Assembly (NCBI GenBank): GCA_017409825.1
Contig: JAFQRZ010000002.1
Location: 1-64,000 of the forward strand
Direction: 5' to 3'
Origin: Agathobacter sp.
GTDB lineage: Bacteria; Bacillota; Clostridia; Lachnospirales; Lachnospiraceae
DNA: 64,000 bases
Made by a program: the position numbers and the translations under genes. Each line of letters begins with the position of its first letter. The stretch's first letter is position 1. This document shows positions 33,368-40,697 of this stretch, piece by piece. The notes beneath the pieces are model-generated. The model had not been told where the DNA came from. It worked only from the letters and a program-made list of their open reading frames with translations, and did not search any database.

Positions 33368-34263
33368 TACTCTGCTTCTCCTTTCTTAATGATTCGAGTA
33401 AGGAAAATGTTTACAAAAAGAATAAATACGAACAATACCAAACCGATTGTAAACAACGCCTCTCTATGAAGTCCGGAGGAATAGCTCATTTCCCCTACAA
33501 TTAAAGTAGTAAGGAATCGTACAGAATTAAATGGCAATGGCAGATTTACGGCTCCACCTGCCACCATAGCGATTGCCATTGCTTCTCCTAACGCCCTGCC
33601 CATTCCTAATACCACGGCAGTCATGATGCCCGACTTTGCTGCCGGTAAAACAACTTTAAAAATTGTCTGTATTTTCGTTGCACCTAAAGCCAAGGAAGCC
33701 GATTTGATAGAAGGCTGTACTGCACGAATCGATGAAGCACTGATATTGATTACGGTCGGCAAAATCATAATTGCTAACACCAAAATTGCAGATATGAAAT
33801 TTGCCCCACCAGTAAATTGATGCTCTGGAGCATCTTTATAAATCATAAGCTCCAACTGATACATAAATGGTTTCAAAATCATAATACCCAGTAAACCGTA
33901 AATTACCGATGGCACTGCTGCCAAAAGCTCCACGGCTGGCTGTACGATATTTACCAATTTTTTATTTCCTACCTCTGCTAAAAATACTGCAGTCAGCAAG
34001 CCAACTGGCACACCAATCAAAAGTGCCATAACAGTTCCTGCAATAGAGGTCAGAATAACGTAAAAAATTCCAAACACAGGCTCCCCTGCTGTTGGTTTCC
34101 ATTCCGTCCCAAATAACAGGTCTATAACCCCGACCTCTAAGAGTGCCGGGGTACCAAGACGAATCATATATACTGTTATGGAACATACTGCTACAATTGC
34201 TACAATTGCAAATATCGTAAAGACAACTTTTGCAATTGTTTCACTCATATATTTTTTGCCCAT
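33367..34263 (-). CDS. pstC: phosphate ABC transporter permease PstC
   Basis: A 298-residue permease with about six membrane segments. The coupling loop reads SIKSASLALGATKIQTI, and GMGRALGEAMAIAMVAGG is the typical late segment of PstC. It forms the channel with PstA. It begins 22 bp after pstS; AAAGGTG lies before the ATG. Confidence 0.95.
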   Translation of the reverse strand: MGKKYMSETIAKVVFTIFAIVAIVAVCSITVYMIRLGTPALLEVGVIDLLFGTEWKPTAGEPVFGIFYVILTSIAGTVMALLIGVPVGLLTAVFLAEVGNKKLVNIVQPAVELLAAVPSVIYGLLGIMILKPFMYQLELMIYKDAPEHQFTGGANFISAILVLAIMILPTVINISASSIRAVQPSIKSASLALGATKIQTIFKVVLPAAKSGIMTAVVLGMGRALGEAMAIAMVAGGAVNLPLPFNSVRFLTTLIVGEMSYSSGLHREALFTIGLVLFVFILFVNIFLTRIIKKGEAE

Positions 34264-34285
34264 AATTGTTCACCTTTATTACTGA

Positions 34286-35134
34286 TTATTCTGGAAGGAT
34301 AAGACCTACCTGCTTAATAATAGACTGACCTTCTTCCGATTCGATGTATGCAAAAAATGCCTGCACCAATTCGTTTTGCTCTGAAATAGCACCTTTTGTA
34401 GCCATTACAAATGGTCTTGAAAGCATATAGTCACCTGCAACGATCGTTTCTTCCGAAGCAACCACACCATCAATTGCCATAATTGTCACAGAGTCATCAA
34501 TTACATCAAGTGAAATATATCCAATTGCGCCACCCGTATTTGCTACCGTAGAAAGCACACCACCTGTCGAATCAATTTCCTGTGCGTAGTCACACCAATC
34601 CTCTACTTCCAACAATTCTTCGAACGCACCTCTTGTACCGGAACCCGATTCGCGACCAACGACAACGATTGGTTCATCCTTGCCTCCAAGTTCACTCCAG
34701 TTTTTGATTTCGCCCTTGTAAATCTTAGCCAGTTCTTCTGAAGTTACATCTACAACTGTAACACCTTTATTTACAATTACTGCGATACCATCGATAGCAA
34801 CGATATTCTCAACCAAGCCAGCCTGAATCTCTTCCTCTTTTAATGCTCGTGAAGAATTACCAATATCCGTTGTTCCATCAATTGCTGCCTGAATTCCAGT
34901 ACCCGAACCAGTAAATTCAACGTTTACTGTCACACCTGGATTTGCTGTCATAAAGCCTTCTCTTAATGCATTTGCTAACTTGTTCATGGAAGTACTACCA
35001 TTTAAGGTGATATTTCCATTTAACTGGCTATTTCCACCTTCTGAATCACCGCCGCCACATGCAACAAAACCATTTACGATAACGAAAAGTCCCGCTAAAA
35101 TTACCAATGCCTTTTTCATCTTTTCTTTCATCAT
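34286..35134 (-). CDS. pstS: phosphate-binding lipoprotein PstS
   Basis: The extracellular phosphate-binding subunit, 282 residues. The signal peptide (about 1-25) ends in a lipobox-like FVAC, so it should be anchored as a lipoprotein. The binding pocket motifs are present: LNGSTSMNKLA, EFTGSGTGIQAAIDGTTDIG, and VVGRESGSGTRGAFEE. GGAG precedes the ATG. It is the first gene of the pst operon and has a candidate Pho box 85-100 bp upstream. Confidence 0.95.
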   Translation of the reverse strand: MMKEKMKKALVILAGLFVIVNGFVACGGGDSEGGNSQLNGNITLNGSTSMNKLANALREGFMTANPGVTVNVEFTGSGTGIQAAIDGTTDIGNSSRALKEEEIQAGLVENIVAIDGIAVIVNKGVTVVDVTSEELAKIYKGEIKNWSELGGKDEPIVVVGRESGSGTRGAFEELLEVEDWCDYAQEIDSTGGVLSTVANTGGAIGYISLDVIDDSVTIMAIDGVVASEETIVAGDYMLSRPFVMATKGAISEQNELVQAFFAYIESEEGQSIIKQVGLILPE

Positions 35135-35180
35135 TCATATTCTCCTTCTGAAAATAAAAACATTTTTTGTTTACCTCTTT

Positions 35181-35235
35181 ACTATATTTCCCAAAAGTAA
35201 AGTCCACTATCGCACTCTCGTAAAGAAAATGTAAA
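35181..35235 (-). promoter_or_regulatory. Pho box and promoter of the pst operon
   Basis: Minus strand: TTTACA (35230-35235) and TTTACG (35219-35224) are direct repeats 11 bp apart; a third, TTTACT (35196-35201), lies 23 bp further. A -10 TATAGT (35181-35186) follows with no good -35, as expected for an activator-dependent promoter. The layout fits PhoB binding at about -40 to -55. Confidence 0.6.
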
Positions 35236-35264
35236 AAGTATGTATATGGTTTTATAAAATAATG

Positions 35265-35273
35265 TGCTATAAT
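35265..35273 (+). promoter_or_regulatory. extended -10 promoter of the hemerythrin gene
   Basis: TGCTATAAT is a full extended -10 (hexamer 35268-35273). It lies 17 bp before the GGAGGGAT ribosome binding site and shares the 168-bp gap with the divergent pst promoter. Confidence 0.55.
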
Positions 35274-35302
35274 ATCCCTATAATGGATTTGGAGGGATAA
35301 CT

Positions 35303-36103
35303 ATGTTTACATTTACAAAAGATTGTCTTATCGGTGTTCCAGAAATCGATGACGAACACAAACGACTTTTTGAATTGATTGCCGAAGTGGATACAGCTGT
35401 AAAAGCAGACGATAATTCTGTCACAACCGCTATGGCGTTACTAAATGAATTGAAACAATATGCAGTTACACATTTCACACATGAAGAAGCCTATATGGCA
35501 AGTATTCACGACCCTGAATTAGAACGTCAGCAGAAGGAACATCAAGCATTTGTGGACAAGGTAAACTCTTATCGTTTTTCAGATATCAACGATGAAACAG
35601 CGAAAGAGCTTATTTTAGAATTGTTAGAATATCTTTCAAAATGGCTCATGGGACATATTTTAGGAAGCGACATACTCATCGGACAATTCGAACCTAGCAA
35701 TAAGCCAACGATACCTGTTTTCACAGAAAAATATAAAACTGGAATCGCAATGATTGACGAGGAACACAAAACTCTATTTGACATCATCGGAAAGATACAT
35801 AAAGCGATTGATGTAGAGTTAGTACATGACAAGTTTGACCTTATCCTCGATATTTTAGACGAGCTGAAAGAATACACCAGCGTTCACTTTGCAGATGAAG
35901 AAAACTATATGAAAGAAATTGGATATGATGGATTGGTACAGCAACAGCTTTTGCATCAGAAATTTATTGAAACTTTAGAAGAATTGAATTTGGATGAAGT
36001 CGATGAGAATCAGGAAGCTTATCTCTATGAATTTTTGAATTTCTTGCAGAATTGGTTAATCAATCATATTTTGAAGGTAGATAAACTTATTCCTGTGAAA
36101 TAA
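35303..36103 (+). CDS. double-domain hemerythrin protein
   Basis: A 266-residue protein of two bacteriohemerythrin domains in tandem (about 1-130 and 138-266). Such domains bind O2 or sense oxygen and iron through a di-iron site. Each domain shows the first His (IDDEH; IDEEH), HFTHEE or HFADEE (HxxxE), and the end HILGSD or HILKVD (HxxxxD). In the usual HxxxH motif the first His is Gln in both domains (QQKEH; QQLLH). The change is the same twice, which suggests a conserved variant rather than decay. It has a strong promoter and site GGAGGG, and is divergent from pstS. Confidence 0.9.
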   Translation: MFTFTKDCLIGVPEIDDEHKRLFELIAEVDTAVKADDNSVTTAMALLNELKQYAVTHFTHEEAYMASIHDPELERQQKEHQAFVDKVNSYRFSDINDETAKELILELLEYLSKWLMGHILGSDILIGQFEPSNKPTIPVFTEKYKTGIAMIDEEHKTLFDIIGKIHKAIDVELVHDKFDLILDILDELKEYTSVHFADEENYMKEIGYDGLVQQQLLHQKFIETLEELNLDEVDENQEAYLYEFLNFLQNWLINHILKVDKLIPVK

Positions 36104-36144
36104 AAAATCCTCGATATTCCATAATCAGATTTCTAATACAAGTA

Positions 36145-36180
36145 ACCTATAGATTAAAGGAAACACCTTGGTATATAGGT
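36145..36180 (+). terminator. terminator after the hemerythrin gene
   Basis: ACCTATA (36145-36151) pairs with TATAGGT (36174-36180), with an inner AAGG/CCTT pair, then CAAAGTTTTTTC. It is 41 bp past the stop. Confidence 0.6.
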
Positions 36181-36237
36181 CAAAGTTTTTTCATAAATTT
36201 TGATTATAACACATTATTTCTCTTTTGTCTTAAAAAG

Positions 36238-36268
36238 GTCGCGAATTGCCTAGGTCGCATTTCGCGGC
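36238..36268. terminator. second terminator, GTCGCG-type palindrome
   Basis: GTCGCGAA pairs with TTTCGCGGC (one G-T pair) and is followed by TTGTTTTTTT on the plus strand. The sequence is nearly the same as the reverse complement of the palindrome at 22930-22959. It lies inside the longer frame of the Rpn gene and argues for the downstream GTG start of that gene. Confidence 0.65.
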
Positions 36269-36344
36269 TTGTTTTTTTCCACTATATGGCAGTAAAATCA
36301 ATTTGCCTATAGGACAACTTGATGATAAAATAAAGGAGAAACAG

Positions 36345-37148
36345 GTGAACAAAAAGTATGAAGAACTTGATTTTACAGATGATTTTTTCTTCTGTAAAAT
36401 ACTGATAAAAAATCAAACATTGTGCAAGGAACTGCTGGAACTGATACTGCAGGTGAAAATCGCCAAAATCATATTTACGGCAAAACAGAATCCGATTGAA
36501 ATAAAAGCAGATGCGAAAGGCATTCGTTTAGATGTATACGTGGAGGATGCAGAAAATACAGTATATGACATTGAAATGCAACCGACCGCAAAGAAAAATC
36601 TTCCAAAACGTAGTCGCTATTATCAAGGGATGATAGACCTGAATCTAATCGAACGAGGTGCCGATTATAAAGAGCTAAAGAAAAGTTTTGTCATCTTTAT
36701 CTGCCTATCGGACCCATTTGATAAAGGACTGCATCTCTATACGTTCGAAAACCAGTGCCATGAGTGTCCCGAACTATTGCTGGGCGATGAAACCACCAAA
36801 GTATTCATCAACGCGGCTGGAACGGCAGATGATGTCTCACAAGATATGAAAGATTTTCTGGATTATCTGCAAGGCAAAGGAACGAAAAACGAATTCACCC
36901 AACGCATAGATGATGAAGTATCCAAAGCTCGTGCACATGAAGAATGGAGGTTGGAGTATATGTCATTATTTTTGAGAGACCAAGAAATGCGTGAAGAAGG
37001 GCGCGAGGAAGAACGCCGTGCACTAGTAATGAATATGCTTGAGGAAAATGAATCTGTAGAGAAAATTTGTCTTTATTTAAAATGTGATAAGTCCTTTGTG
37101 GAAGAAATAAAAAACAGTGTGCAAATAGATAAATTTTCATTATTTTAA
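36345..37148 (+). CDS. Rpn-family PD-(D/E)XK nuclease/transposase-like protein
   Basis: A 267-residue member of the Rpn/YhgA-like recombination-promoting nuclease family. The PD-(D/E)XK active-site pattern is visible as IRLDVYVEDAENTVYDIEMQ (Asp, then ExQ) around residues 60-80. The C-terminus is charged and helical with MREEGREEERRALVMNM, the usual Rpn tail. The GTG at 36345 is chosen since AAAGGAG lies 7 bp upstream; the longer ATG frame starts inside a terminator. It stands alone between terminators, typical of this accessory, often multicopy family. Confidence 0.85.
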   Translation: MNKKYEELDFTDDFFFCKILIKNQTLCKELLELILQVKIAKIIFTAKQNPIEIKADAKGIRLDVYVEDAENTVYDIEMQPTAKKNLPKRSRYYQGMIDLNLIERGADYKELKKSFVIFICLSDPFDKGLHLYTFENQCHECPELLLGDETTKVFINAAGTADDVSQDMKDFLDYLQGKGTKNEFTQRIDDEVSKARAHEEWRLEYMSLFLRDQEMREEGREEERRALVMNMLEENESVEKICLYLKCDKSFVEEIKNSVQIDKFSLF

Positions 37149-37154
37149 AACTAA

Positions 37155-37178
37155 AAGGGGCTTTTTCAAAAGCCCCTT
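37155..37178. terminator. bidirectional terminator, Rpn gene / HIT gene
   Basis: Stem AAGGGGCTTTT / AAAAGCCCCTT with a 2-nt gap, flanked by A-rich and T-rich runs on opposite sides, between convergent genes. Confidence 0.85.
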
Positions 37179-37184
37179 CTTATT

Positions 37185-37607
37185 TTATAAATTATCTTTG
37201 ATTTTCTGAATCATTTCTGCATATTCTTCTTCGGTTAAATATTTACGATCAGGATTCATCGCGAATACGCCACCCCATTCAAATGGATCGTCTTCATATT
37301 TTGGTACAAGATGCATATGTAAATGACAGCCTGTATCTCCATAAGCACCATAGTTTACTTTCTTTGGATGGAATGCTGCGTGAAGTGCTTTCGCTGCACG
37401 TGTAACGTCTGCCATAAATAAATTACGTTCTTCGTCTGTAATATTTACAATTTCACTAATGTGATCTTTATAAGCTACGATAACTCGTCCAGGATGACTC
37501 TGTTCTTTAAAAAGAATCAACTGGCTTACTTCTAAGTCACAAATTTTGATGCCGAACTTATCTAAAAGTTCACCACCCATACAATATCCACAATTACAAT
37601 CTTTCAT
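37185..37607 (-). CDS. HIT-family protein
   Basis: A 140-residue histidine-triad protein, a family of nucleotide hydrolases and transferases. The triad is CHLHMHLVPKY (HxHxH) near residue 103. The N-terminus has a Cys cluster (CNCGYC) that may bind zinc. The start at 37607 has GGAGGG seven bases upstream; five codons more are possible. The natural substrate is unknown. Confidence 0.9.
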   Translation of the reverse strand: MKDCNCGYCMGGELLDKFGIKICDLEVSQLILFKEQSHPGRVIVAYKDHISEIVNITDEERNLFMADVTRAAKALHAAFHPKKVNYGAYGDTGCHLHMHLVPKYEDDPFEWGGVFAMNPDRKYLTEEEYAEMIQKIKDNL

Positions 37608-37650
37608 GTTAAAACCCTCCAATATATTTGTATGTATTGATATTTACATC

Positions 37651-37860
37651 TTACTCCTTTTCCTGCAGATTTTCAATCATTGTCTGCCGTTGATCCGTTA
37701 AAATTTGTACTACAACCTCATAAATTTTTTGTTCAGTTTCTGTATCTGCTTTTTCTTTGAGTTCTATATATCGTTCTATAATTGTATTAATTTTCTCACC
37801 AGAATTCAATTCTGATTGAATCTTACCTAATTCTCCTGCAATACGAATATTTTCTTTCAT
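37651..37860 (-). CDS. small helical protein, 69 residues, unknown
   Basis: An all-helical, charged protein (IQSELNSGEKINTIIERY, KADTETEQKIYEVVVQILTD) with coiled-coil character. No family is recognised. AGGGG lies about 10 bp before the ATG, after a -10 TATAAT at 37879-37884. It is divergent from an XRE regulator and its promoter contains a palindrome, so the two may form a regulated pair. Confidence 0.75.
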   Translation of the reverse strand: MKENIRIAGELGKIQSELNSGEKINTIIERYIELKEKADTETEQKIYEVVVQILTDQRQTMIENLQEKE

Positions 37861-37878
37861 AAATAGACACCCCTATAC

Positions 37879-37900
37879 ATTATAGTGCAACTACTTGCAC
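37879..37900. promoter_or_regulatory. palindromic operator next to a -10 box
   Basis: GTGCAA (37885-37890) and TTGCAC (37895-37900) form a perfect inverted repeat with a 4-bp centre. It directly abuts the minus-strand -10 TATAAT (37879-37884) of the 69-residue gene, thus lying in its spacer. A bound repressor here would block that promoter. The divergent XRE protein is the obvious candidate. Confidence 0.5.
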
Positions 37901-37920
37901 ATAACATCTTCAATCTTACA

Positions 37921-37949
37921 TTAGCATTGTAATTTGATACACTTAAAAT
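37921..37949 (+). promoter_or_regulatory. candidate promoter of the XRE gene
   Basis: -35 TTAGCA (37921-37926), 17-bp spacer, -10 TAAAAT (37944-37949), 26 bp before the start. The -35 is weak. Confidence 0.35.
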
Positions 37950-37975
37950 GTCAAATGAAAGAAGGCGGTATTCCT

Positions 37976-38203
37976 ATGGAAGATTATGGACATATAAAAA
38001 TTAAACTAAATACTCTTATAAAAGAACGTAACATAAGCAAAAACAAATTATGCCATTTAGCACAGATGGAACGCTCTCAAATCAATCGCTATTGCAATGG
38101 TACTGTAACCAGATTAGATACCGCTGTTCTATGTCGTATTTGTCATGTGTTAGATTGTAGCCTATCTGATTTAATCGAATATATACCATCTGAAAAGGAA
38201 TAA
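37976..38203 (+). CDS. XRE/Cro-type helix-turn-helix regulator
   Basis: A 75-residue single-domain HTH protein. The HTH runs about 14-60 with NKLCHLAQMERSQINRY as the helix-turn-helix and DLIEY near the end, the pattern of small Cro/XRE repressors. The start at 37976 follows AAGGCGG; the longer frame begins in the promoter. It is divergent from the 69-residue gene and ends at a strong shared terminator. Confidence 0.88.
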   Translation: MEDYGHIKIKLNTLIKERNISKNKLCHLAQMERSQINRYCNGTVTRLDTAVLCRICHVLDCSLSDLIEYIPSEKE

Positions 38204-38224
38204 AATAGTTATTTGTAATTTCTA

Positions 38225-38254
38225 AAAAGGTGTGGACTCGTATCCACACCTTTT
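38225..38254. terminator. bidirectional terminator, XRE gene / nagA
   Basis: A 12-bp perfect stem AAAAGGTGTGGA / TCCACACCTTTT with a 6-nt loop, between convergent genes. Confidence 0.9.
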
Positions 38255-38258
38255 CTTA

Positions 38259-39374
38259 TTATTCTACCACTTTCCCTGCCTTAATAATGAACTTAATTTC
38301 CAAATCCTCATCCAGCAGAACAACATCCGCCTGTTTGCCTACTGACAAACTACCATACTTGTCATAAATTCCTATTGCCTTGGCTGGATTCATAGTCGCA
38401 CATTTTATTGCACTTTCCAATGGAATACCCATTTCTTTTACTGCTTTTCGCATACAATTCATCAAATTTGTTACGGAACCGGCAATATTGCCAAGTTCTG
38501 TCAAAATTGCGAGGTTTCCCTTCACTGTTACTTCCTGGCCACCTAAGGAGTACTGTCCATCTTCCAAACCGCAAGCTTCCATGCTGTCACTAATCAAAAC
38601 GATTCTATCATCCCCAAACATTTTGAAGGTAGTACGAACCGTTGATGGATGGCTGTGAATACCATCGCATATCAATTCTACCATAACCTGTTCATTATCA
38701 CAGGCTGCTCCAATAACCCCTGGGGCTCTATGCGAATATGGTGGCATCGCATTGTATAAATGTGTCACATGTTTTGCACCTTTATGAATTGCCTCTGTCG
38801 CTACATCCCAATCTGCAGCAGTATGTGCCAGTGATACCGTCACCTTATCCGAAATTCGTTCGATGCACTCCATCGCTCCATCTACTTCTGGAGCAATATC
38901 GCAAAGCTTAATTAACCCATTCGCCGCCACCTGCAAGCGTTCAAACATATCCGCATCTGGTCGATGAATGTATTCCCCATTTTGTGCTCCCTTTTTCTCC
39001 ATCGAGATAAATGGACCTTCCATATTAATCCCAACCAAAGTAGCGCCTTTTTCACTCTTGTAATTTGCCGCATTAGCAAAAATATCCGTAAGCTGAGCTT
39101 CCGAAAACGTCATTGACGCAGGACAAATCGTCGTAATACCATTCGCTAATTCATATTCTGCCATCTTCTCCAAAGCTTCCTGTGTGCCATCACAAAAATC
39201 GTAGCCCACACATCCATGAAAATGAATATCCGTAAGTCCTGGAATTACATATAAACCAGTTGCATCTATTACTTCCCCGCTTTCTGCAGATGCAATCTTT
39301 TCTCCGTCTATATATAAATCCTTTTCAGTAAATATCCCTTCTTCTGTAAAAACCTTGCCGTTTTTAATAACCAT
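38259..39374 (-). CDS. nagA: N-acetylglucosamine-6-phosphate deacetylase
   Basis: NagA removes the acetyl group of GlcNAc-6-phosphate, feeding amino sugars into glycolysis or wall recycling. The 371-residue amidohydrolase has the metal-site start DIHFHGCVGYDF, the Glu ligand in NMEGPFIS, the His ligands in SLAHTAAD and HVTHLYNAM, the catalytic Asp in VLISDSMEACG and a C-terminal KQADVVLLDEDLE. The start at 39374 follows GGAGGGGG; the longer frame covers the promoter. nagB and a sugar transporter are not adjacent. Confidence 0.95.
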   Translation of the reverse strand: MVIKNGKVFTEEGIFTEKDLYIDGEKIASAESGEVIDATGLYVIPGLTDIHFHGCVGYDFCDGTQEALEKMAEYELANGITTICPASMTFSEAQLTDIFANAANYKSEKGATLVGINMEGPFISMEKKGAQNGEYIHRPDADMFERLQVAANGLIKLCDIAPEVDGAMECIERISDKVTVSLAHTAADWDVATEAIHKGAKHVTHLYNAMPPYSHRAPGVIGAACDNEQVMVELICDGIHSHPSTVRTTFKMFGDDRIVLISDSMEACGLEDGQYSLGGQEVTVKGNLAILTELGNIAGSVTNLMNCMRKAVKEMGIPLESAIKCATMNPAKAIGIYDKYGSLSVGKQADVVLLDEDLEIKFIIKAGKVVE

Positions 39375-39401
39375 ACGTCTCCCCCTCCTAGCATTTCTTT
39401 T

Positions 39402-39407
39402 ATTATA
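39402..39407 (-). promoter_or_regulatory. extended -10 of the nagA promoter
   Basis: Minus strand TGGTATAAT, an extended -10 with hexamer at 39402-39407, 27 bp before the nagA start. No clear -35 was seen. Confidence 0.45.
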
Positions 39408-39442
39408 CCACAAAGTTATTTCTTTTCCTATAGTCCAGATAA

Positions 39443-39451
39443 TGTTATAAT
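39443..39451 (+). promoter_or_regulatory. extended -10 of the SDR gene promoter
   Basis: TGTTATAAT, hexamer 39446-39451, 28 bp before the ATG and 20 bp before AAAAAGGAG. It is back-to-back with the nagA promoter. Confidence 0.5.
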
Positions 39452-39479
39452 AAACAAAATATCTCAAAAAGGAGTTCTT

Positions 39480-40211
39480 ATGAAACCGACGGTACTTATC
39501 ACAGGAGCCTCTCGAGGCATTGGCAAGGCTATCGCCCAGCGTTTTGCTCAGGAAGGCTACTCTCTCATTTTAAATTGTAGTAAATCCGCAGATGCTCTTT
39601 TCGCATTAAAGGAGGAGCTTATTGAAAACTATCACATCCCAGTTCTCGCTTCCGTTGGAAATGTGGGTGACTATACGTACATCCAACAGTTATTCGAGGA
39701 GATTCGAACTGAATTTGGTGGTGTGGATATTGTCATAAATAATGCTGGCATCTCTCATATCGGTCTCTTAAGCGATATGACCCCAGAAGAATGGCACAAT
39801 CTCATGGACATAAACCTTTCGTCTGCGTTCTATACCTCGAAGCTTGCGATTCCATATATGCTATCCAAACAACAGGGCAAAATCATCAATATATCTTCCG
39901 TATGGGGAAATATCGGTGCATCCTGTGAGGTTGCTTATTCTGCCAGCAAAGGAGGCTTAAATAGCTTCACCAAAGCTTTAGCCAAGGAATTAGCACCGAG
40001 CAATATTCAGGTAAACGCGATTGCCTGTGGTTGTATTGATACCGAAATGAACCAGTGTTTCTCGGTAGAAGAACGCCAAGCATTGATAGACGAAATTCCT
40101 TCTGGACGTTTTGGCACACCAGAAGAAGTTGCTGCTTTAGCTTTTACATTAGCCAATGAATCTAATTATTTGACTGGTCAAATCATTACACTTGATGGAG
40201 GATGGTGTTAA
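39480..40211 (+). CDS. SDR-family reductase, FabG/YmfI-like
   Basis: A 243-residue short-chain dehydrogenase. NAD(P) motif LITGASRGIGKAIA, NNAG at about 87, catalytic Ser in ISSVWG and YSASK (Tyr-xxx-Lys), end GQIITLDGGW. The stretch VWGNIGASCEVAYSASKG and CGCIDTEMNQ fit my memory of YmfI-type enzymes that reduce the 5-aminopentanone modification on elongation factor P, rather than the general FabG. No fatty-acid genes are adjacent. The assignment to YmfI is an inference; SDR membership is certain. Confidence 0.85.
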   Translation: MKPTVLITGASRGIGKAIAQRFAQEGYSLILNCSKSADALFALKEELIENYHIPVLASVGNVGDYTYIQQLFEEIRTEFGGVDIVINNAGISHIGLLSDMTPEEWHNLMDINLSSAFYTSKLAIPYMLSKQQGKIINISSVWGNIGASCEVAYSASKGGLNSFTKALAKELAPSNIQVNAIACGCIDTEMNQCFSVEERQALIDEIPSGRFGTPEEVAALAFTLANESNYLTGQIITLDGGWC

Positions 40212-40220
40212 ACACCATCC
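40200..40220 (+). terminator. terminator containing the SDR stop codon
   Basis: GGATGGTGT / ACACCATCC with the stop codon TAA (40209-40211) as the loop, then TTTTCTTG. The last codons of the gene are part of the stem. Confidence 0.8.
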
Positions 40221-40243
40221 TTTTCTTGTATTATAAGAAAAAA

Positions 40244-40258
40244 GTCGCGTATCGCGAC
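40244..40258. terminator. short GTCGCG palindrome
   Basis: GTCGCG TAT CGCGAC followed by CTTTTAAG, preceded by a run of A. Related in sequence to the palindromes at 22930 and 36238; may act as a back-up terminator. Confidence 0.5.
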
Positions 40259-40286
40259 CTTTTAAGATTTTTACATTTTTTTCCTT

Positions 40287-40292
40287 TACAAT
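40287..40292 (+). promoter_or_regulatory. -10 box touching the XRE start codon
   Basis: TACAAT lies at 40287-40292. Transcription would be expected to begin about seven bases after it, at 40299, which is exactly the second in-frame ATG of the downstream gene. No ribosome binding site is seen upstream, so a leaderless transcript is possible. The -35 region is poor. Confidence 0.35.
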
Positions 40293-40298
40293 ATGCCC

Positions 40299-40565
40299 AT
40301 GGGCAGATTAAGACAGGGAACATACCCACTCAAATTTTCTACAAAAGAATATCCCCAGTTTTCTGATCGTCTGAAAATAGCAATGCAACTACGGAATTGT
40401 ACCATTGACGAACTAGCGACCGACTCCTATTTAACGCACTCTGCGATTTGCGGATATCGCTCCGGGCAACGCAGTCCAAACGTGGATACACTACGTATTA
40501 TTGCACAAAATCTCGACGTTAGTGCTGATTTTCTAATAGGCTTGCAGGAATACATTTACGTATAA
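40299..40565 (+). CDS. XRE-type helix-turn-helix protein, possibly leaderless
   Basis: An 88-residue HTH protein (or 90 from ATG 40293). The HTH spans about 28-70 with LATDSYLTHSAICGYRSGQRSPNVDTLR and ends DVSADFLIGLQEY (motif quoted here in part: THSAICGYRSGQRSP, DVSADFLIGL), typical of Cro/C1 repressors. No Shine-Dalgarno is visible before either ATG, while a -10 lies just upstream. It is followed by 130 bp without a gene. Confidence 0.8.
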   Translation: MGRLRQGTYPLKFSTKEYPQFSDRLKIAMQLRNCTIDELATDSYLTHSAICGYRSGQRSPNVDTLRIIAQNLDVSADFLIGLQEYIYV

Positions 40566-40646
40566 AAAACGAAGCCTTTTCTGTTCATGCAACATACTAA
40601 CATTCATAAAACATACTTTCCCATTTTATATAATGGCACAACAAAA

Positions 40647-40688
40647 AGAACTACCATATATGGCATTTCTGTCAAATACAGTAGTTCT
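40647..40688 (-). terminator. terminator after glgX
   Basis: Minus strand: AGAACTAC (40681-40688) pairs with GTAGTTCT (40647-40654), followed by TTTTTGTTG. It is 9 bp past the glgX stop. Confidence 0.65.
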
Positions 40689-40697
40689 ATAAAGCCC

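Noticed and set aside
36246-36344. Longer N-terminus of the Rpn protein starting at 36246
   Set aside because: It starts inside a terminator stem and its T-tract; GTG 36345 has a good ribosome binding site.
37651-38203. Classic type II toxin-antitoxin operon
   Set aside because: The genes are divergent, not tandem and overlapping, and neither protein has a known toxin fold, so only a regulated pair is suggested.
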